A stretch of DNA of 10,415 nt from Mollicutes bacterium. GTDB lineage: Bacteria > Bacillota_I > Bacilli_A > RF39 > UBA660. The translations under genes were made by a program, and so were the position numbers. How positions within the stretch are numbered: position 1 is the first letter of the stretch; each line of letters begins with the position of its first letter. Location: positions 1 through 10,415 of the forward strand of contig PXDA01000006.1 in assembly GCA_003566505.1 (NCBI GenBank), written 5' to 3'. The notes beneath the pieces are model-generated. The model was not told the origin of the DNA. It did not search any database and saw only the letters and a list, made by a program, of their open reading frames with translations. Below are positions 7,445 through 10,415 of this stretch, piece by piece.

Positions 7445-7448
7445 TAAA

Positions 7449-8360
7449 ATGAAGAAAGTAAATGAACAATTAAAGAAATATCAACATGAAAATTTAGCAA
7501 AGGAATTAAAGAAAAGTTTTAACGAGGCTAAAAAAGATAAAATGTTTGCTGGTTTAATTGCTTCACTAGATTTGCCGCAAAAAAAATTATATGCTTATAC
7601 TTCATTAATCGAAGAATGTAGTGCCGAATACAAAAATTGTCAAGATTGTGACAGTATTTTAGCATGTACCAATAAAATTAGAGGACATGTTTATACCCCA
7701 ATGATAATTGATGGCAAATTAGAGTTTGCTTATCAAGCTTGTCAATTTCAAAAAGAGCAACAAAAGGAAACCGCGCATTTAAAAAATATTCGTTATTTTC
7801 ATATTCCGAAAGATTTGCAAAAAGCGCAAATGGCTAATATATATAAAGAAGATGAGAATCGTTATGATACGATAAAGTGGCTTAATGATTTTATTAAAAA
7901 ATATCCTAAAGTATCAAAAGGACTTTATTTGCATGGCAGTTTCGGTAGTGGTAAAACTTATTTAATTGCGGCTATGATTAATGAATTAGCACGCAAAAAT
8001 GTTAGAGGAGCATTAATCTACTGGCCTGAATTTCTTCGCGATTTAAAAAGTTCATTCGATACTGATTTTGCCGATAAAATTAAATATGCGCAAACAGTAG
8101 AGATACTTTTAATTGATGACATTGGTGCCGAAAGTGTTACAGAATGGGGACGTGATGAAATTTTAGGGCCACTTTTACAATACCGAATGCAAAACAATAT
8201 GATTACTTTTTTGACATCAAATTTTGATTTAAAAGCATTAGAAGAACATTTTCGATATAGTAAAGACAAAGTTTCTGCCGTTAAGGCAAGGAGGATTATT
8301 GAACGTATTAAATTTTTAGCTGAAGAGCAAAAATTAGTTGGTAAAAATATTCGTAATTAA
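7449..8360 (+). CDS. dnaI: Helicase loader / primosomal protein DnaI
   Basis: This 303-residue AAA+ ATPase loads the hexameric replicative helicase together with DnaB and DnaD. The N-terminal helicase-interaction domain (about 1-130) has C64-x2-C67, H80 and C98 in PMIIDG...ACQ context. Their spacing is like the zinc-binding set described for B. subtilis DnaI; C57 and C73 are additional cysteines. The AAA+ part carries Walker A GSFGSGKT (163-170), Walker B LLIDDIGAE (220-228), sensor 1 TSN (256-258) and the R281-R282 pair in KARRIIERIKFL, a likely arginine finger or sensor 2. All motifs are intact, so it should be active. It starts 4 bases after dnaB and ends 9 bases before the RNB-like gene. 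Length and domain order are normal for the family. Confidence 0.95.
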   Translation: MKKVNEQLKKYQHENLAKELKKSFNEAKKDKMFAGLIASLDLPQKKLYAYTSLIEECSAEYKNCQDCDSILACTNKIRGHVYTPMIIDGKLEFAYQACQFQKEQQKETAHLKNIRYFHIPKDLQKAQMANIYKEDENRYDTIKWLNDFIKKYPKVSKGLYLHGSFGSGKTYLIAAMINELARKNVRGALIYWPEFLRDLKSSFDTDFADKIKYAQTVEILLIDDIGAESVTEWGRDEILGPLLQYRMQNNMITFLTSNFDLKALEEHFRYSKDKVSAVKARRIIERIKFLAEEQKLVGKNIRN

Positions 8361-8369
8361 GGGGGATTT

Positions 8370-10148
8370 ATGAATTGCAAGAAAAAATTAAAGGCAGCTC
8401 GGCGCTTGTTAAAAGAAGATTTATCACTGACACAAGGTGAAATAGGGGGAAAATTGCAACTTGAAAGGAAAGAACTGTTACGGGTCTTAATGGAATTATG
8501 TGATGAAGAATTGTATCAATTTGAAAATCCATTGAAAAAGAGAAAAGCGCAATTAAATGAAAAAATGCAAGCAAAAATTGCTAATTATTGTGACGAGGCT
8601 ACTAAAATTTTACAAGACAATAATTATGATATTAATAATTATGAAATAGTAGCTAATTGCTTACGCTTAATAGAAGAAATATTGTATAGTGTGAGCGATA
8701 AAAAACAAAGTGAAAATCATTTTCATTATGGTAATGTTATTAGTAATTTAATTTTTGAAATAAATAATATTGCCATCTTTAAAATGGTGTATAACAAACA
8801 TCAAAAAGAATTTTTTCATTATTTACATGATCCAGAAAATTATTGCGAATTATTAGAAAAGTTTTTTGATCAAATTCGTGCTAATGCTGATGAAGAATAT
8901 TTAATGAATGTAGCAAGAATGTTAGGTTTAATTGCAAATGAAGTTAGTTCCAAAAAAATTGAAGAAGTTATTAATACTTACCATTCTCAGTTAAAAGCGA
9001 AAAAAAATAATCGCGGTTGCCGCAAAGAATTAAAGCGTTATTTAGGGATTATTAAAAAGTCAGTTTACAACAATAATAATATTAATCCAGAAACATTGCG
9101 TTACTTAAGTTCATATTATGGTATTAATCGTGAGTTTAGTTGCGATATAGAAGAAGCTATGCGCAGGGATGATGAAACACAATATGTTGATTTGCGACAA
9201 AAACATGTTGTAACGATTGATGGTACAAAAGTTGGTTGTTTAGAAGATGCCATTTCGATCGAAGCGAAACCAAATGGTAATTATTGTTTTATTTTATATG
9301 TTGTAGACCCACATGCTTATATAAAAGAACAATCGCAGGTTCTAAAAGAAGCAAAACAGCGTGGAGAATCAGTATATGCCAGAGGTTCGGTAATTCCGAT
9401 GTTGCCTGATGAACTTTCCTATGATCGTTTATCGTTATTGAAAGGAGAAGTAAAGAAAGTTATTGCTACTGAATATGAGTTTTCCCCTCAATTTGATTTG
9501 ATTTCTTTTTCTTCGTACAAAGCTTTAATTAATGTTTATGAAAATTATAATTTTAATGAAATTAATAATATGAATGATAAAAAAACCGAAACGTTTATTA
9601 TGCGATTACATGAATTAAAAAATAGTTTGCAAAAGGAATATTCGGCGGTTAATAATTTGCATTCGGAAAAAAATAGCGTTCTATTTGCCGATGAATTAAT
9701 TAGTTATATAAAGATATTTGGTAATCACACAATGACGGAAAAATATATGCAAACAGATCTTCCTTTTATATATTGTGTTGATGATGGTGTAAATAAAATT
9801 GTCAATGAATTGCAAAATAAAAACCCTTTTTTACAATTGGAAAAAGAAGCCAAAAAAGGGAAAACATATTATTCAATTGATAATAATGGTCATTCTAGTT
9901 TAAATTTAAATTGTTATGCTCGCGTTACAACGCCTGTTCGTAATTTTGTTGCTTTAAAAAATCAAAATTTATATCGTAAAGTAATTATTGAAGGAAAACA
10001 GTATAATGATCAAGAAATTTATTTATTAGAAGATGAATTGCGTGATATTACTACCCATATGAATAAAAAACAAGAAAATATTCAAGCTTTTGTGGAAGAG
10101 AATAATTATTGTTACCCGAAGGTAAAAAAATTGGGTTATTTAGATTAA
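8370..10148 (+). CDS. Divergent RNase II/R-family (RNB) protein, probable pseudoenzyme
   Basis: In this 592-residue protein, residues about 264-550 look like the RNB domain of RNase II/R. VTIDG at 281-285 is followed by LEDA, then Y-x-VDPHAYIKEQS and RGESVYARGSVIPMLPDELS (331-350). LFADELISYI and LPFIYCVDD follow, then the late signature HSSLNLNCYARVTTPVRNF (508-526), with R524 matching the SPIR arginine. Against E. coli RNase II, D201 and D210 are kept (D284, D293), but D207 is Cys290 and the essential D209 is Glu292. Exonuclease activity may therefore be lost or changed. Residues 14-52 could form a winged helix. Residues about 60-260 are helical, contain an Asn run (234-237) and match nothing I know. 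No C-terminal S1 domain is present. It follows dnaI by 9 bases with AAGGGGGA as its ribosome binding site, so it is probably cotranscribed. Family assignment is good; its biological role is unknown. Confidence 0.8.
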   Translation: MNCKKKLKAARRLLKEDLSLTQGEIGGKLQLERKELLRVLMELCDEELYQFENPLKKRKAQLNEKMQAKIANYCDEATKILQDNNYDINNYEIVANCLRLIEEILYSVSDKKQSENHFHYGNVISNLIFEINNIAIFKMVYNKHQKEFFHYLHDPENYCELLEKFFDQIRANADEEYLMNVARMLGLIANEVSSKKIEEVINTYHSQLKAKKNNRGCRKELKRYLGIIKKSVYNNNNINPETLRYLSSYYGINREFSCDIEEAMRRDDETQYVDLRQKHVVTIDGTKVGCLEDAISIEAKPNGNYCFILYVVDPHAYIKEQSQVLKEAKQRGESVYARGSVIPMLPDELSYDRLSLLKGEVKKVIATEYEFSPQFDLISFSSYKALINVYENYNFNEINNMNDKKTETFIMRLHELKNSLQKEYSAVNNLHSEKNSVLFADELISYIKIFGNHTMTEKYMQTDLPFIYCVDDGVNKIVNELQNKNPFLQLEKEAKKGKTYYSIDNNGHSSLNLNCYARVTTPVRNFVALKNQNLYRKVIIEGKQYNDQEIYLLEDELRDITTHMNKKQENIQAFVEENNYCYPKVKKLGYLD

Positions 10149-10160
10149 ATGTGATAAAAT
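10131..10160 (+). promoter_or_regulatory. Possible thrS promoter
   Basis: TGATAAAAT at 10152-10160 is an extended -10 element, with a partial TTGGGT -35 at 10131-10136 (18-base spacer). It straddles the end of the RNB-like gene, and the predicted start near 10167 would give a leader of about 50 bases. This is weak evidence in AT-rich DNA; thrS may equally be read from the upstream cluster. Confidence 0.35.
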
Positions 10161-10217
10161 ATAAATATCTTAATAGCGAGAGTTAAGAAATTACTAAGTT
10201 AGAAAAAGGTGAAACAG

Positions 10218-10415
10218 ATGAAAAGTGTTAAGGAAGATGAAAAACTATTACCATTAAATCATAGTTGTGCCCATTTAATGGCACATGCTATTAAAAAAAT
10301 ATATCCGCATGCAATGTTTTGGGTTTTTTTTTATTTTTTCCCTTTGGCATTCAACAAAAGCCGTTCAAAGAGCAACCAATACTTACTTATACAGTATGTT
10401 TACAGATTTTGTTTC
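10218..10415 (+). CDS. thrS: Threonyl-tRNA synthetase, N-terminal start (partial, abnormal 3' part)
   Basis: The frame is open from ATG to the window edge (66 codons), with AAGGTGA 5 bases upstream. Residues 13-36 read LNHSCAHLMAHAIKK and then IYPHAMFWV. This matches the start of the ThrRS editing domain, including the H15-x3-H19 pair of the site that clears mischarged serine. ThrRS charges tRNA-Thr. Unlike B. subtilis or E. coli ThrRS there is no TGS domain of about 60 residues before this point; such short forms occur in some Mollicutes. After about residue 36 the family's conserved GP-x-I-x-x-GFYYD segment is missing and the frame becomes a Phe/Ser/Asn-rich stretch without resemblance (10326-10415). 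The gene is partial and either disrupted or joined to foreign sequence. Its place after dnaB-dnaI agrees with Bacillus gene order. Confidence 0.75.
   Translation, partial: MKSVKEDEKLLPLNHSCAHLMAHAIKKIYPHAMFWVFFYFFPLAFNKSRSKSNQYLLIQYVYRFCF
10326..10415 (+). other. Unexplained terminal sequence, not thrS-like
   Basis: From about 10326 the sequence opens with two long T runs broken by one A and then changes character. It is T/C-rich on the plus strand, whereas the genes around it are purine-rich on their coding strand. The continuing thrS frame has no Asp or Glu, and the reverse strand has stops in all three frames within the last 60 bases. No terminator hairpin, repeat or tRNA was seen. A chimeric read or contig end, or an insertion into thrS, would explain it. 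Confidence 0.5.

Noticed and set aside
7416..7448. Upstream in-frame ATG at 7416 as the dnaI start
   Set aside because: It lies within dnaB, lacks a good ribosome binding site, and the extra residues are not DnaI-like. The ATG at 7449 has AGGTGA before it.
10161..10200. AGCGAGAG...AAG segment before thrS as the start of a T-box
   Set aside because: The remaining leader is under 60 bases, far too short for T-box stem I, antiterminator and terminator.
1..10415. CRISPR array, insertion sequence, prophage genes, tRNA or rRNA
   Set aside because: No regularly spaced repeats, transposase-like frames, terminal inverted repeats or cloverleaf structures were seen on either strand.

Overview
The window comes from a low-GC (roughly 30-35% by eye) bacterium of the Firmicutes/Bacilli, probably one of the reduced, Mollicutes- or Erysipelotrichales-like lineages that keep the standard genetic code. 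Four things point there: the rpsG-fusA-tuf order; a Bacillus-type replication-initiation pair (DnaB/DnaI); strong AGGAGG-like ribosome binding sites; and tryptophan written as TGG, with TGA used once as a stop (end of dnaB, followed directly by TAA). A FemABX-type gene argues for a peptidoglycan wall. No species can be named from the sequence alone.

Layout. 1-3472 (+): the end of the str operon, with the tail of rpsG, complete fusA, an internal promoter, tuf and a strong terminator. 3490-4104 (+): a small secreted lipoprotein of unknown function, just behind that terminator. 4107-4132: a bidirectional terminator between convergent genes. 4131-5342 (-): a FemX/MurM-like aminoacyl transferase. 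5343-5443: a divergent promoter region in which the two predicted -35 boxes abut. 5444-10415 (+): a closely spaced run of rnc (RNase III), dnaB, dnaI, a 592-residue RNase II/R-like protein with altered catalytic residues, and the start of thrS.

How the genes fit together. The left half supplies translation (ribosomal protein S7, EF-G, EF-Tu). The right half combines RNA processing (RNase III, RNB-like protein), loading of the replicative helicase (DnaB, DnaI) and tRNA charging (ThrRS). In Bacillus subtilis dnaB-dnaI lie upstream of ytxB, ytxC and thrS. Here an RNB-family protein lies between dnaI and thrS.

The most interesting object is that RNB-like protein (8370-10148). It keeps the fold signatures of RNase II/R, but two of the four metal-binding aspartates are replaced, it has no C-terminal S1 domain, and it carries an unrecognised helical N-terminal extension. 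The window also ends oddly: thrS begins as a normal editing domain without a TGS domain, then loses all resemblance to the family after about residue 36. This suggests an assembly chimera or a disrupted gene in the last 90 bases. Apart from these points the region is ordinary housekeeping sequence, and I found no CRISPR array, insertion sequence, tRNA, rRNA or prophage. No stretch longer than 300 bases lacks a gene.
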